40,175 bases of DNA, taken from IMG/VR virus record IMGVR_UViG_3300025132_000096, positions 1 to 40,175 of that record; one strand, 5' to 3'. Source of the stretch: a virus. Both the position numbers and the translations under genes were made by a program. Positions 18,173 through 24,128 of the stretch are shown here, one piece after another (positions within the stretch are counted from its first letter, which is position 1; each line of letters opens with the position of its first letter). The notes beneath the pieces were generated by a model. That model was not told the origin of the DNA. It ran no database searches and saw only the letters and a program-made list of their open reading frames with translations.

Positions 18173-19503
18173 TACCAACCACTAAGTGGAAGTTGTTGGG
18201 TGTAGTCTCCGGGGGTGCGAGTCAAATCTAAAGATCCGTCAAGGGATTGTGCAACTCCTAAATCATCACCAAACGTATCGGTCAACTGGATTTCTTCAGG
18301 TGGAACGCCTTGAACACGATCCCACCCGTGCAGTGCCAATCCAAGTGCCATGACGCCATCGTCATGTAATCCACGGGGTGCCTCATACCGAACGCCAGTA
18401 GCTGTGTAGGTAAATTCAAAACTCTCAAGTTCGGCCACTAACCATGCCTCATCCGGCAATACTAACTCTTCGGCCTGAAAGGCCGCGACGAGTCTTTGCA
18501 TTAACCGCAGCTTGCTAGGGCGGCTGAACGTAAAGCCCGTTACCATGCACCCGGCCTCTTGCAAGTCGGACACAATTGCGTCACCCACGCCTGTAGAGTC
18601 TACCACCGCCGGAGTGTCGCCAATCAGTTCTCTGACCCGATCCTTAGTAACCGACCACGGGGCTTGCCACCGCTCTAGCCTGACCACCCTGCGCCATGCG
18701 TCCATGCCAATGGCAACCGTAAAGTCTTGAGCACGGGCAAGGTCAACTCCCCAGACTACTGGTTCATCAGGTTCCTCATCCATCTCCTGCACTGAACCAC
18801 GAATAGCATCCAACCCGAAAGGATTGACACCATCATCAAGCGGAATACCCTCAAACTCTTGTGCAAAAACATCTGCCGGAAGCTCCTTTCTAGCTGCATC
18901 AATTTCCTCTGGCGGTATCCACGGGTTGTCCAACGTAGACGCACGAAAGCTCTGCCAATCAGGTTCTTCTTCCAGATTGCCGCGATTGAACATCTGGATA
19001 AATCCATGCCGTCGTCCCTTCGGCGTACCCAGTATCAGGGCACGGCCACCTAAATCCACAAGAGTAGGCCGGATCGCTGCCTGCCAAGTCTCAGTCAACT
19101 CACGGACAATCCCGGCCTCGTCGATAATTACTAACGCATACTTTCGGCCACGGGCAGGGTCTTGTGTGTCTAAGGTCCAGACCTCAATCACACCGCCCGT
19201 AATTAACTCTAGCCGTTTTTCCTGTTCACTAACGCGCTGAGTAACCGGGCCTAGACGCTGCACCAGTTCACGCCAAGCCTCCAAAGCATACTTGTAGCCG
19301 GGCGCAAACCAACCAACAGGCTGTCCGTCAATCGCTGCCTTGCAAGCCAATGTGATACCCAACGCAGTCTTACCAAACCTACGTCCGCACATCACCACTC
19401 TGAACCTCGCATCGTCTTCAGCAATCTCTTCCTGCCCCTTGTGGAGCTTGTAGATGCTGACCTCTAGCGAATTGTTCGAGCCTCTACGTTTCGGTCTTGC
19501 CAT
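18172..19503 (-). CDS. terL: Terminase large subunit
   Basis: A 443-aa protein with all expected motifs. The ATPase domain has Walker A GRRFGKT (residues 40-46), Walker B LVIIDEA (124-130) and coupling motif ILGTPKG (157-163). The nuclease domain has acidic residues in GVDLA (Asp254), VVDSTGVGD (Asp302) and HDDGVMAL (Asp381/382). It cuts the concatemer and pumps DNA through the portal. A strong GAGGAGG ribosome site precedes ATG 19503. Unlike most phages, about 335 bp separate it from the small subunit gene. Confidence 0.96.
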   Translation of the reverse strand: MARPKRRGSNNSLEVSIYKLHKGQEEIAEDDARFRVVMCGRRFGKTALGITLACKAAIDGQPVGWFAPGYKYALEAWRELVQRLGPVTQRVSEQEKRLELITGGVIEVWTLDTQDPARGRKYALVIIDEAGIVRELTETWQAAIRPTLVDLGGRALILGTPKGRRHGFIQMFNRGNLEEEPDWQSFRASTLDNPWIPPEEIDAARKELPADVFAQEFEGIPLDDGVNPFGLDAIRGSVQEMDEEPDEPVVWGVDLARAQDFTVAIGMDAWRRVVRLERWQAPWSVTKDRVRELIGDTPAVVDSTGVGDAIVSDLQEAGCMVTGFTFSRPSKLRLMQRLVAAFQAEELVLPDEAWLVAELESFEFTYTATGVRYEAPRGLHDDGVMALGLALHGWDRVQGVPPEEIQLTDTFGDDLGVAQSLDGSLDLTRTPGDYTQQLPLSGW

Positions 19504-19838
19504 TCGACCTCCTCTGGCCTAGCTTCTTCGTGCGGCATTGCCGTGGGGGCACTACAGTGCGCGAAGGCTGACGGAGATTGACTCCCGCCCAAGCACTACG
19601 TGATTCACCCTTACCCATCAGTATAAGCGGATCGCCTTCTGGGCGACATACGACAACAAAAAAAGTCGTTTTCGTGGGGGGGTAAGGGGGGGATACGTGC
19701 GCTCAGGCATCGGGAGATTTCACGTGAAACGTAGATAAAGAGAAAGAGCAGTCATGGGGCACAGTGTTTCTAAGCAAGAAGATTTGTTAGCGCGAGTAGA
19801 CAAAATTCTCGCGAGAATCGGCAAACTAGAAAAACATC
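19504..19838. other. Gap between terminase genes, with G-tracts, short hairpins and a parS-like site
   Basis: No minus-strand gene is seen here although genes on both sides are tightly packed. The gap holds the large-terminase leader with its ribosome site, a TCGCC/GGCGA hairpin near 19634, two G-runs near 19675-19692, a perfect 12-bp palindrome at 19718-19729 and a 31-codon plus-strand ORF. Packaging-initiation (pac) sites usually lie in or near terminase genes, so this is one candidate. Confidence 0.5.
19716..19731. promoter_or_regulatory. Near-consensus parS (ParB-binding) site
   Basis: The 16-mer GATTTCACGTGAAACG matches the widely conserved chromosomal parS consensus TGTTTCACGTGAAACA at 13 of 16 positions, including an unbroken 13-base core. 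The inner 12 bases are a perfect palindrome. No parA or parB gene is in the phage, so any ParB would have to come from the host. The mismatch at the second position could weaken binding. Confidence 0.45.
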
Positions 19839-19849
19839 TCAAGGCTTAG
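19754..19849 (+). CDS. Tiny plus-strand ORF in the terminase gap
   Basis: A 31-aa ORF, MGHSVSKQEDLLARVDKILARIGKLEKHLKA. The Leu/Ile/Val spacing fits a short amphipathic or coiled-coil helix. A purine-rich stretch (agagaaagag) lies just upstream, and the parS-like palindrome is 25 nt further. It runs opposite to both terminase genes and overlaps the end of the small subunit gene by 11 nt. Such a short ORF can arise by chance; I keep it because of the ordered heptad pattern. Confidence 0.35.
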   Translation: MGHSVSKQEDLLARVDKILARIGKLEKHLKA

Positions 19850-20300
19850 GTCGCGAAGGAGTCTCTTCGACAAGCTTAATCTCCACCGTCTGCTTAGATT
19901 CAGTCTGGATCGCCTGTTTATCGCCAAATTCTGCCGGATTCATGCGGATTGCGGCCCATTGCAGCGTGTCAATCTGCAATTTGTCCCTAGTTACCGTCTT
20001 GTTGTCCGTATATCGGCTAATTTCTAGGGCTTCTTCCGCTAACGCCTGCGCCATTAGCAGCCTAGCCTTGCGATATTCGTAAAACCAGTACTCATCCGAC
20101 GAAATCCACCGCCTGACCGTCCCCGCTTTTAGCCCATACGGCTCTAACGTGTTCGACATCACCTGCCCATCGGCCATCTCGTTAAAGATATCCTCCACAA
20201 CCGCCGCTTTTTCTTCCTGCGTGTAGTTGATTGGGGCCTTCTGGTTGCGTTTTAACGCAAATCTGAGCGCAGGAGCACCCTTTTCTAGTTTTTTAGCCAT
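19839..20300 (-). CDS. terS: Terminase small subunit (Sf6-like)
   Basis: A 153-aa protein. Residues about 25-75 (EEKAAVVEDIFNEMADGQVMSNTLEPYGLKAGTVRRWISSDEYWFYEYRKAR) form the helix-turn-helix DNA-recognition part. The segment KLQIDTLQWAAIRMNPAEFGDK closely resembles the oligomerisation helix region of phage Sf6 gp1 (RLRVDTRKWALARMNPRKYGDK). It recognises the packaging site and recruits the large subunit. I chose ATG 20300; TTG 20306 two codons upstream is possible. It is the first gene of the long minus-strand operon. Confidence 0.87.
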   Translation of the reverse strand: MAKKLEKGAPALRFALKRNQKAPINYTQEEKAAVVEDIFNEMADGQVMSNTLEPYGLKAGTVRRWISSDEYWFYEYRKARLLMAQALAEEALEISRYTDNKTVTRDKLQIDTLQWAAIRMNPAEFGDKQAIQTESKQTVEIKLVEETPSRPKP

Positions 20301-20301
20301 A

Positions 20302-20335
20302 AGCAAACGCTAGATCCCGCGCATATCGTTGTCAA
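20302..20335 (-). promoter_or_regulatory. TTGACAAC element ahead of the terminase/late operon
   Basis: On the minus strand, CTTGACAAC (core 20335-20328) lies about 28 nt before the small terminase ATG. As a sigma70 -35 box it has TAGCGT 17 nt later, a weak -10. It is one of six copies of this octamer placed before transcription units and the only one serving the late arm. Late transcription could start here or need an activator. Confidence 0.45.
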
Positions 20336-20390
20336 GCTCTAGGTTTTGCTCCGCTCTCATGATGGCTAATACGTAGATCACGGGGGCCAC

Positions 20391-20590
20391 GCGGGGGTAC
20401 ACCCCCCCCCTGCGCTTTCGCGCTCTCGTAGCGCGAGCCACGCGCACATGATACGCGCACGAACCGCGCATGACGTGGCACGGCACTTGCACGTGCGCGT
20501 GTGAAAGCCGCTTGCAAGCTTCACGGGTAGCTTTCACGTAAGCATGATGCGATCACGAAGCGAAGCTTACTGCGCTGCTCTTGCGATCAT
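20391..20590. other. Inverted-repeat-rich intergenic region, candidate origin or pac site
   Basis: This lies between the diverging arms and has no convincing gene. It contains CGCGCT/AGCGCG (20419-20424, 20430-20435), palindromes GCACGTGC (20489-20496) and GCTTGCAAGC (20510-20519), GTGAAAGC/GCTTTCAC (20501-20508, 20530-20537), GTAAGC/GCTTAC (20538-20543, 20565-20570), a GGGGG/CCCCC pair at 20393-20406 and a direct repeat TGCGATCA (20548-20555, 20582-20589). Dense dyads at the divergence point suit a replication origin, packaging site or shared operator. No experiment-grade evidence separates these. Confidence 0.5.
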
Positions 20591-20693
20591 GAGCACATGA
20601 GACAGGGCCTCAATCTCGACAACGGATCGCCAGAAACTCGAAACCAAAAAGCTAGTAACCATGCGGTCTTTTTGATTGATTTCGCTCTGGGTG

Positions 20694-20723
20694 TTGACAA
20701 CGGAATTGGTAGGCTGATAGGAT
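20694..20723 (+). promoter_or_regulatory. Early promoter with TTGACA and TAGGAT
   Basis: TTGACA at 20694-20699 and TAGGAT at 20718-20723 are separated by 18 nt, an acceptable sigma70-type promoter. A GTCGTC/GACGGC hairpin potential follows in the leader. It would drive the first early genes from 20772. It shares the TTGACAACGG start with other elements of the early arm. Confidence 0.6.
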
Positions 20724-20771
20724 GATGTCGTCGTCGCAGTTGAGACGGCCTACTCGAACCGGAGGTTGAAA

Positions 20772-20963
20772 ATGGCACGAAACTGCTCTCACCACTTCGT
20801 GGTCTTCAAGTACGACAAGCCTATGCCTAACGGCAACATCTACAACATCTGGAAGTCGTATGATGAGGACATGATATGGGACTCGCCCAATGTCGAAGTT
20901 CTAGGATACTTCGACACCTACAAGCAGGCTCAAGCGGCAGTAGCCGCCAACAAGAGAGGTTAG
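20772..20963 (+). CDS. Small early protein of unknown function
   Basis: A 63-aa protein, MARNCSHHFVVFKYDKPMPNGNIYNIWKSYDEDMIWDS..., rich in aromatic residues and ending in a short helix (YKQAQAAVAANKRG). A GGAGG site lies 6 nt before ATG 20772, so I prefer it over TTG 20766. It is the first gene after the early promoter, a place often used for host-takeover proteins. No family was recognised. Confidence 0.75.
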   Translation: MARNCSHHFVVFKYDKPMPNGNIYNIWKSYDEDMIWDSPNVEVLGYFDTYKQAQAAVAANKRG

Positions 20964-20967
20964 GCCG

Positions 20968-21876
20968 ATGACGAAAAAGCAGAAACGCAATCTCAAAAAA
21001 GAGATTACAGCGAACATCATCAAGGCCCTTGAAAAGGGCGTGGCACCTTGGGTCAAGGGTTGGTCCGGTGGTGATGGGTTCCCCATCAACGGAGGGAGCA
21101 AACGCCGCTACCGTGGCGTAAATGTTCTTAACTTGATTGCTACCGCTCGCTTCTCTGGGTATAGCTCGAACGAATGGTTCACATACAAGCAAGCCAACGA
21201 TCTTGGTGGCTCTGTAAGAGTCGGACAGCGAGGCTCTACCGTAGTTTTCACGAAGTGGAACGAAGTTATCACGGAAGATCCTGAGACTGGTGAGGAGGTC
21301 GTAAAGACCTATCCAATCCTTCTAGGGCACACGGTTTTCAACCGCGACCAACTAGACGATATGCCGGAGCCGGAAGCTGTCGAAGACCTCCCAGAAAAGG
21401 AGCGTCACGCTAGAGCCGATAGGCTCATCAAGGCCACTGGTGCTAAGATCACCTACGGTGATGCCAGTGCATACTATCGGCCTTCGACCGATGAAATCGC
21501 CATGCCTCGAATTGAACAATTCGACCATGAGTCGGAGTACTACTCGACTCACCTGCATGAGCTTGTCCACTGGTCAGGTAGTCAAAAAAGACTCGACCGT
21601 GACCTAAGCGGAACCTTCGGCACTGAAAGCTACGCTTTCGAGGAACTTGTCGCTGAACTTGGCGCGGCCTTCACCTGTGGTGAACTGGGAGTTGACGGCA
21701 AACTTCAACACGCCGAATACATCGGCTCTTGGATCAAGAAGCTAAAAAATGATAACACGTACATCTTCAAGGCTTCTGCTCTAGCAGAAAAAGCGGCCAC
21801 CTTCCTGATGGACTTCGAGGAGTCCATCGACGAGTCGGAAGAACTCGCCGCCCAGTGGGAAGCACTGGTAGCCTAG
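20968..21876 (+). CDS. ArdC-like antirestriction / zincin polyvalent protein
   Basis: A 302-aa protein. Residues 1-130 (ITANIIKALEKGVAPWVKGW, RYRGVNVLNL, GSVRVGQRGSTVVF) match the N-terminal ssDNA-binding domain of ArdC. Residues 150-290 contain HELVHWSG with the zinc motif HExxH at 197-201 and a downstream Glu-rich helix FEELVAELGAAF, the MPTase domain of ArdC-type proteins. Family members protect incoming DNA from restriction and are injected or made early. It is the second early gene, consistent with that job. Confidence 0.9.
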   Translation: MTKKQKRNLKKEITANIIKALEKGVAPWVKGWSGGDGFPINGGSKRRYRGVNVLNLIATARFSGYSSNEWFTYKQANDLGGSVRVGQRGSTVVFTKWNEVITEDPETGEEVVKTYPILLGHTVFNRDQLDDMPEPEAVEDLPEKERHARADRLIKATGAKITYGDASAYYRPSTDEIAMPRIEQFDHESEYYSTHLHELVHWSGSQKRLDRDLSGTFGTESYAFEELVAELGAAFTCGELGVDGKLQHAEYIGSWIKKLKNDNTYIFKASALAEKAATFLMDFEESIDESEELAAQWEALVA

Positions 21877-21885
21877 ATGACACAT

Positions 21886-21934
21886 GGAGCGCGGCATACT
21901 CTGGTGCCTTCGAGGGTTCGACTCCCTACGCTCC
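21886..21934 (+). ncRNA. 49-nt mini tRNA-like element
   Basis: GGAGCG (21886-21891) pairs with CGCTCC (21929-21934) as an acceptor-like stem. AGGG/CCCT (21913-21916, 21924-21927) encloses the canonical T-loop TTCGACT. A single other arm, GGCA/TGCC (21893-21896, 21905-21908), replaces the D and anticodon arms. It starts 10 nt after the ArdC-like stop. A 37-codon ORF (21884-21997) also reads through it, so a coding explanation is possible. No known RNA family fits fully. Confidence 0.45.
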
Positions 21935-21937
21935 CGT

Positions 21938-21957
21938 AGTCTTTTAATTGATAACCT
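21938..21957 (+). repeat. Trailer repeat AGTCTTTTA(A)TTGATAACCT, copy 1
   Basis: A 20-nt string just 3' of the mini tRNA-like element recurs, with one A fewer, at 23910-23928 just 3' of the cloverleaf element. Shared trailers after two tRNA-like elements suggest a common processing signal, promoter part or duplication of the whole unit. Confidence 0.6.
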
Positions 21958-22001
21958 ATCTAATGAACTCTCACCGGAGGGTGAGAGAGTTCACTAGATA
22001 G
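21956..22001 (+). repeat. Duplicated long hairpin, copy 1
   Basis: CTATCTAATGAACTCTCACC pairs with the downstream half (GGTGAGAGAGTTCAC-TAGATAG) in a stem of about 20 bp with one A.C mismatch and a 2-nt bulge. The last 45 bases recur at 22842-22886 with 43 identical. No T-tract follows. In the frame of the 37-codon ORF it encodes SNELSPEGERVH and stop, the same end as the gene at 22526-22882. Confidence 0.8.
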
Positions 22002-22098
22002 TCAACCACTTTCCAGTAGTCCCTCACAACGGAGTTCTCAGGTGTTCAAATTAGACATACGAAAAGCACTACTCACCAACCGAACTACTGCTGACCCC

Positions 22099-22129
22099 TT
22101 GACAACGGGTTACATTGGTAGCGTCTCAA
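22099..22129 (+). promoter_or_regulatory. TTGACAAC-N16-GTCTCAA early element
   Basis: TTGACAAC at 22099-22106 is followed 16 nt later by GTCTCAA (22123-22129), the same spacing as at 24111 and 25438. It lies 34 nt upstream of the ribosome-site-bearing start at 22163. There is no good sigma70 -10 at 17-18 nt. The strict spacing suggests a phage-specific promoter or a bound regulator. Confidence 0.5.
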
Positions 22130-22162
22130 CCGCAACAGTCGAAACCTCGAAGGGGTGACAAC

Positions 22163-22495
22163 ATGACAAGCAAAGAACAACTACACGCTAACGTCCTGCA
22201 CTGGGTGGAAGTGCTCGAAGGAAACCATCAGCCGGAAAACACTGATGAGACTGCCCTCGAATATGTGCTCGAAGGCATTTTAGATGTTGAGTACACGGTG
22301 GCGGGTTCCGGTCAAGTTCTGGGTGCTTCCTACCTTATGGCCTTCGGAGGTCCAACGGTTCGGATCGACACACGGCATAATACCGTCATAGGCACTTGGG
22401 GGCATGACACCTACTCAGTCTCCTACACTGACAACATCGGCTTGCAAAGCCTCGAAGAAGATTTTGCTTCCGTTGTCGGACTTAATGTTTCTTAA
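22163..22495 (+). CDS. Early protein of unknown function
   Basis: A 110-aa protein. Notable parts are TALEYVLEGILDVEYTVAGSGQVLGASYLMAFGGPTVRIDTRHNTVIGTWGHDTYSVSYTD, a beta-rich domain I have the impression occurs in other phage and plasmid proteins, without a known function. AGGGG lies 8 nt before ATG 22163, deciding this start over one at 22115. It begins the second early transcription unit. Confidence 0.78.
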   Translation: MTSKEQLHANVLHWVEVLEGNHQPENTDETALEYVLEGILDVEYTVAGSGQVLGASYLMAFGGPTVRIDTRHNTVIGTWGHDTYSVSYTDNIGLQSLEEDFASVVGLNVS

Positions 22496-22525
22496 CTGTT
22501 GAACTTTAGAGCGAGGAAATACCCG

Positions 22526-22882
22526 ATGGACAATGTGTACGTTGAAGATGCTATGGCGTTGTGGGAAGCTGTACTAGAAATGGCAACAGAGGACGAGGAC
22601 GTAAAGGATCTTTTTGATACAGATGTGAGGTTGATGCGTAAGCAACTTGCTCTGCTGATGCCGAAAGCCAAGGCTTTTTACCAACAGTACCGAAGCGGAG
22701 GTGAGCATTTAGATAAATCTTGGGATTGGGGGTTTTGTCCTTGGTTTGTTAGGAACTGTGTTGATTGGAATGGCTTTCATTACGGACTAGAAACAGATGA
22801 TTTCCGTGCGTTGCCGGAGATGGTAGACGACGAACTGTATATATCTAATGAACTCTCCCCGAAGGGTGAGAGAGTTCACTAG
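22526..22882 (+). CDS. Early protein of unknown function ending in SNELSPKGERVH
   Basis: A 118-aa acidic helical protein (MDNVYVEDAMALWEAVLEMATEDEDVKDLFDTDVRLMRKQLALLMPKAKAF). GAGG lies 9 nt before ATG 22526; an earlier TTG at 22499 would add 9 residues. Its last 12 codons and stop lie inside the duplicated hairpin, and the same peptide with one Lys/Glu change is encoded at copy 1. No family was recognised. Confidence 0.75.
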   Translation: MDNVYVEDAMALWEAVLEMATEDEDVKDLFDTDVRLMRKQLALLMPKAKAFYQQYRSGGEHLDKSWDWGFCPWFVRNCVDWNGFHYGLETDDFRALPEMVDDELYISNELSPKGERVH

Positions 22883-22886
22883 ATAG
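22842..22886 (+). repeat. Duplicated long hairpin, copy 2 (overlaps a gene end)
   Basis: 43 of 45 bases match 21957-22001. The two differences keep the hairpin and, in the reading frame, are one silent change and one Glu to Lys change. The copy covers the last codons and TAG of the gene ending at 22882. It may stabilise the mRNA 3' end or be a nuclease processing site. Confidence 0.8.
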
Positions 22887-22915
22887 ATAACTGGCCTTTT
22901 CTTGGAGCAAGCCAC

Positions 22916-23305
22916 ATGACAAACATTCTTTATGAGGCCGACATGGTAGCGGACATGGAAGGAGATTACCACTTCTTCGCCGCTTCAGGGCATCCTCACT
23001 TCAGTTGCGAAATGGCAAAAACGCTCGACGAAGTAGTAACCAAGATGGACTCAGTTACTAAAAAGTGCATTTACCGGATCTGGCAGGTGCCACTCGCCGT
23101 AGATGCTGAGTACGAATTTGATATCAGCATCGGCCCATATGTGAAAGGGTCAGTTCTCATCGGCACTGTTTTTCCCGAAGACTATTTAGACAAACTACGA
23201 GGTGACATCGTTACCATGTGGCATGAAAAGCTTAACGAAAAGAAGCCCTCTACTGAGGATGCTAGAGACGCTTCTTCCCCTGATGTCCTTGAAGGAGTTA
23301 ACTAA
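22916..23305 (+). CDS. Early protein of unknown function
   Basis: A 129-aa protein, MTNILYEADMVADMEGDYHFFAASGHPHFSCEMAKTLDEVVTKMDSVTKKCIYRIWQVPL. It is a mixed alpha/beta soluble domain followed by a charged tail (LNEKKPSTEDARDASSPDVLEG). GGAG lies 9 nt before ATG. It shares the short WHEKL motif with the next gene, which may be chance. No family was recognised. Confidence 0.75.
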   Translation: MTNILYEADMVADMEGDYHFFAASGHPHFSCEMAKTLDEVVTKMDSVTKKCIYRIWQVPLAVDAEYEFDISIGPYVKGSVLIGTVFPEDYLDKLRGDIVTMWHEKLNEKKPSTEDARDASSPDVLEGVN

Positions 23306-23306
23306 A

Positions 23307-23690
23307 ATGTCATGTTACGAAGCGCACTGCTCCATAGAGTTTGACACGTTTGATGTCGAACTTTCAGTTCACGTTGAAGGCGAGGAGCTAGACCGTAGCT
23401 TCTACGGTTCGTCTGCCGAAGACATCGCCGATGCTATCGCTGAAGCGATGAACGAGGCCAAGCCTGAGATTGAGCAGGACGACGTGTCTCAGGCAGTAAT
23501 CGACAAGCTCACTCAGTGGCACGAAAAGCTCGACACAGATGTGCTTGACGATACTCTTTGTCGTCAGATGGACGGCGACTGTGGCGGCGAAGGTGATGTA
23601 AGCCACACTGAGTACTACGACCTCGAAGAGGTTGACGTAACCTTGGAGATGTCGGCTTGTTGGAGGGTTGAGGTAATTTACCTCAGTTAG
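23307..23690 (+). CDS. Acidic early protein of unknown function
   Basis: A 127-aa strongly acidic protein (MSCYEAHCSIEFDTFDVELSVHVEGEELDRSFYGSSAEDIADAIAEAMNEAKPEIEQDD). ATG 23307 lies 9 nt after AAGGAG and 1 nt after the previous stop. Its high negative charge could mimic DNA, as in some phage anti-restriction proteins; that is speculation. The last codons contain a 15-nt dyad GAGGTAA-T-TTACCTC (23670-23684). Confidence 0.75.
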   Translation: MSCYEAHCSIEFDTFDVELSVHVEGEELDRSFYGSSAEDIADAIAEAMNEAKPEIEQDDVSQAVIDKLTQWHEKLDTDVLDDTLCRQMDGDCGGEGDVSHTEYYDLEEVDVTLEMSACWRVEVIYLS

Positions 23691-23696
23691 CAGGAC

Positions 23697-23723
23697 AGGG
23701 GTGGGGCCTTTGGCCCTGCCCCT
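23697..23723 (+). ncRNA. GC-rich hairpin before the tRNA-like cluster
   Basis: AGGGGTGGGGCC (23697-23708) and GGCCCTGCCCCT (23712-23723) form a 12-bp stem with two G.U pairs and a TTT loop, 6 nt after a stop codon. No T-tract follows. The string AGGACAGGGG just upstream is repeated directly before the tmRNA-like element, suggesting local duplication or a processing boundary. Confidence 0.6.
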
Positions 23724-23733
23724 GAGTAGGACA

Positions 23734-23812
23734 GGGGGTGAGAATGGTTTCGACATCTCGCAAGACCCGACAGGGTACGGGATGGACTTCGGTTCGAGTC
23801 CGAACACCTCCA
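23734..23812 (+). ncRNA. tmRNA tRNA-like-domain RNA lacking the tag-coding part (mini-tmRNA)
   Basis: The acceptor GGGGGTG (23734-23740) pairs with CACCTCC (23805-23811) in 7 bp, with a G.U at pair 3, the alanine identity signal. Then comes AGAATGGTTTCGACA, which carries the hallmark of tmRNA 5' ends. A 7-bp P2-like stem, CATCTCG/CGGGATG (23754-23760, 23778-23784), is closed by ACCC-GACA-GGGT. The T-arm TTCGG-TTCGAGT-CCGAA (23788-23804) abuts the acceptor. The whole is 79 nt; normal tmRNAs are about 300-400 nt with a tag ORF and pseudoknots. ACTA follows instead of encoded CCA. The fit to tmRNA is seen directly; expression and function are unknown. Confidence 0.65.
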
Positions 23813-23816
23813 CTAT

Positions 23817-23898
23817 GCTCACAGACAGGGTAGGTGCTGTACACACCTTGGGTCTGTGGCCTATGCACTAGGTCGGGGTTCGATTCCCCCTGTGAGTT
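23817..23898 (+). ncRNA. Class-II-like tRNA cloverleaf, apparent anticodon UGG
   Basis: CTCACA/TGTGAG (23818-23823, 23891-23896) is the acceptor, with a possible G.U extension. The D-arm is ACAG/CTGT with loop GGTAGGTG. The anticodon arm CACAC-CTTGGGT-CTGTG has four of five pairs. A variable arm CCTA/TAGG lies at 23860-23872. The T-arm is GGGG-TTCGATT-CCCC (23875-23889). UGG would read proline codons, but proline tRNAs lack a long variable arm, so identity is doubtful. CACAGAC/GTCTGTG offers a competing 7-bp fold. CCA occurs one base late at 23900-23902. It could be a degenerate tRNA. Confidence 0.5.
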
Positions 23899-23909
23899 GC
23901 CATTCGCTG

Positions 23910-23928
23910 AGTCTTTTATTGATAACCT
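23910..23928 (+). repeat. Trailer repeat, copy 2
   Basis: AGTCTTTTATTGATAACCT repeats the trailer of the mini tRNA-like element (21938-21957). It lies 12 nt after the cloverleaf and is followed by GAACAACGGAGG, the ribosome site of the next gene. TTGATAAC could also serve as a promoter -10 region. Confidence 0.6.
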
Positions 23929-23945
23929 GAACAACGGAGGTACAG

Positions 23946-24128
23946 GTGCAAGTCAAGCTCACGATTACCGTTCCGGTCAACGAGAACGAACAGGCCGGAA
24001 GCGAGCTTAACGTAGAGAAGATTCTCTACTTGTTGGAGGAGGCCGAACTAGAGGGCCTCTTAGACTTTCCTTTCAGTGTTCACAGAGAGCTTCCAGAGGA
24101 GATGGCAAGCTTGACAACGGCAGTATAG
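23946..24128 (+). CDS. Small acidic early protein
   Basis: A 60-aa protein, MQVKLTITVPVNENEQAGSELNVEKILYLLEEAELEGLLDFPFSV. A strand followed by a helix suggests a compact alpha/beta fold. The start is GTG 23946, 5 nt after a perfect GGAGG. Its last codons (LTTAV) overlap the TTGACAAC element that precedes the next gene. No family was recognised. Confidence 0.72.
   Translation: MQVKLTITVPVNENEQAGSELNVEKILYLLEEAELEGLLDFPFSVHRELPEEMASLTTAV

Noticed and set aside
20310-20537. Minus-strand ORFs over the repeat-rich region
   Set aside because: Arg/Ala/His-rich translation reflects GC-rich palindromes; no ribosome site and the frame ends at the terminase leader.
22115-22162. Upstream start for the gene at 22163
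   Set aside because: It lies within the promoter-like leader and has no ribosome site, whereas ATG 22163 has AGGGG at good spacing.
23388-23846. Minus-strand 152-codon ORF across the RNA cluster
   Set aside because: It is antisense to a ribosome-site-bearing early gene and to the RNA elements; the sequence looks non-coding.
23734-23898. The RNA cluster as a prophage attachment site in host ssrA
   Set aside because: An att site would carry only a 3' end of the host gene. Here both the 5' and 3' parts of the tRNA-like domain are present, and no integrase was found.
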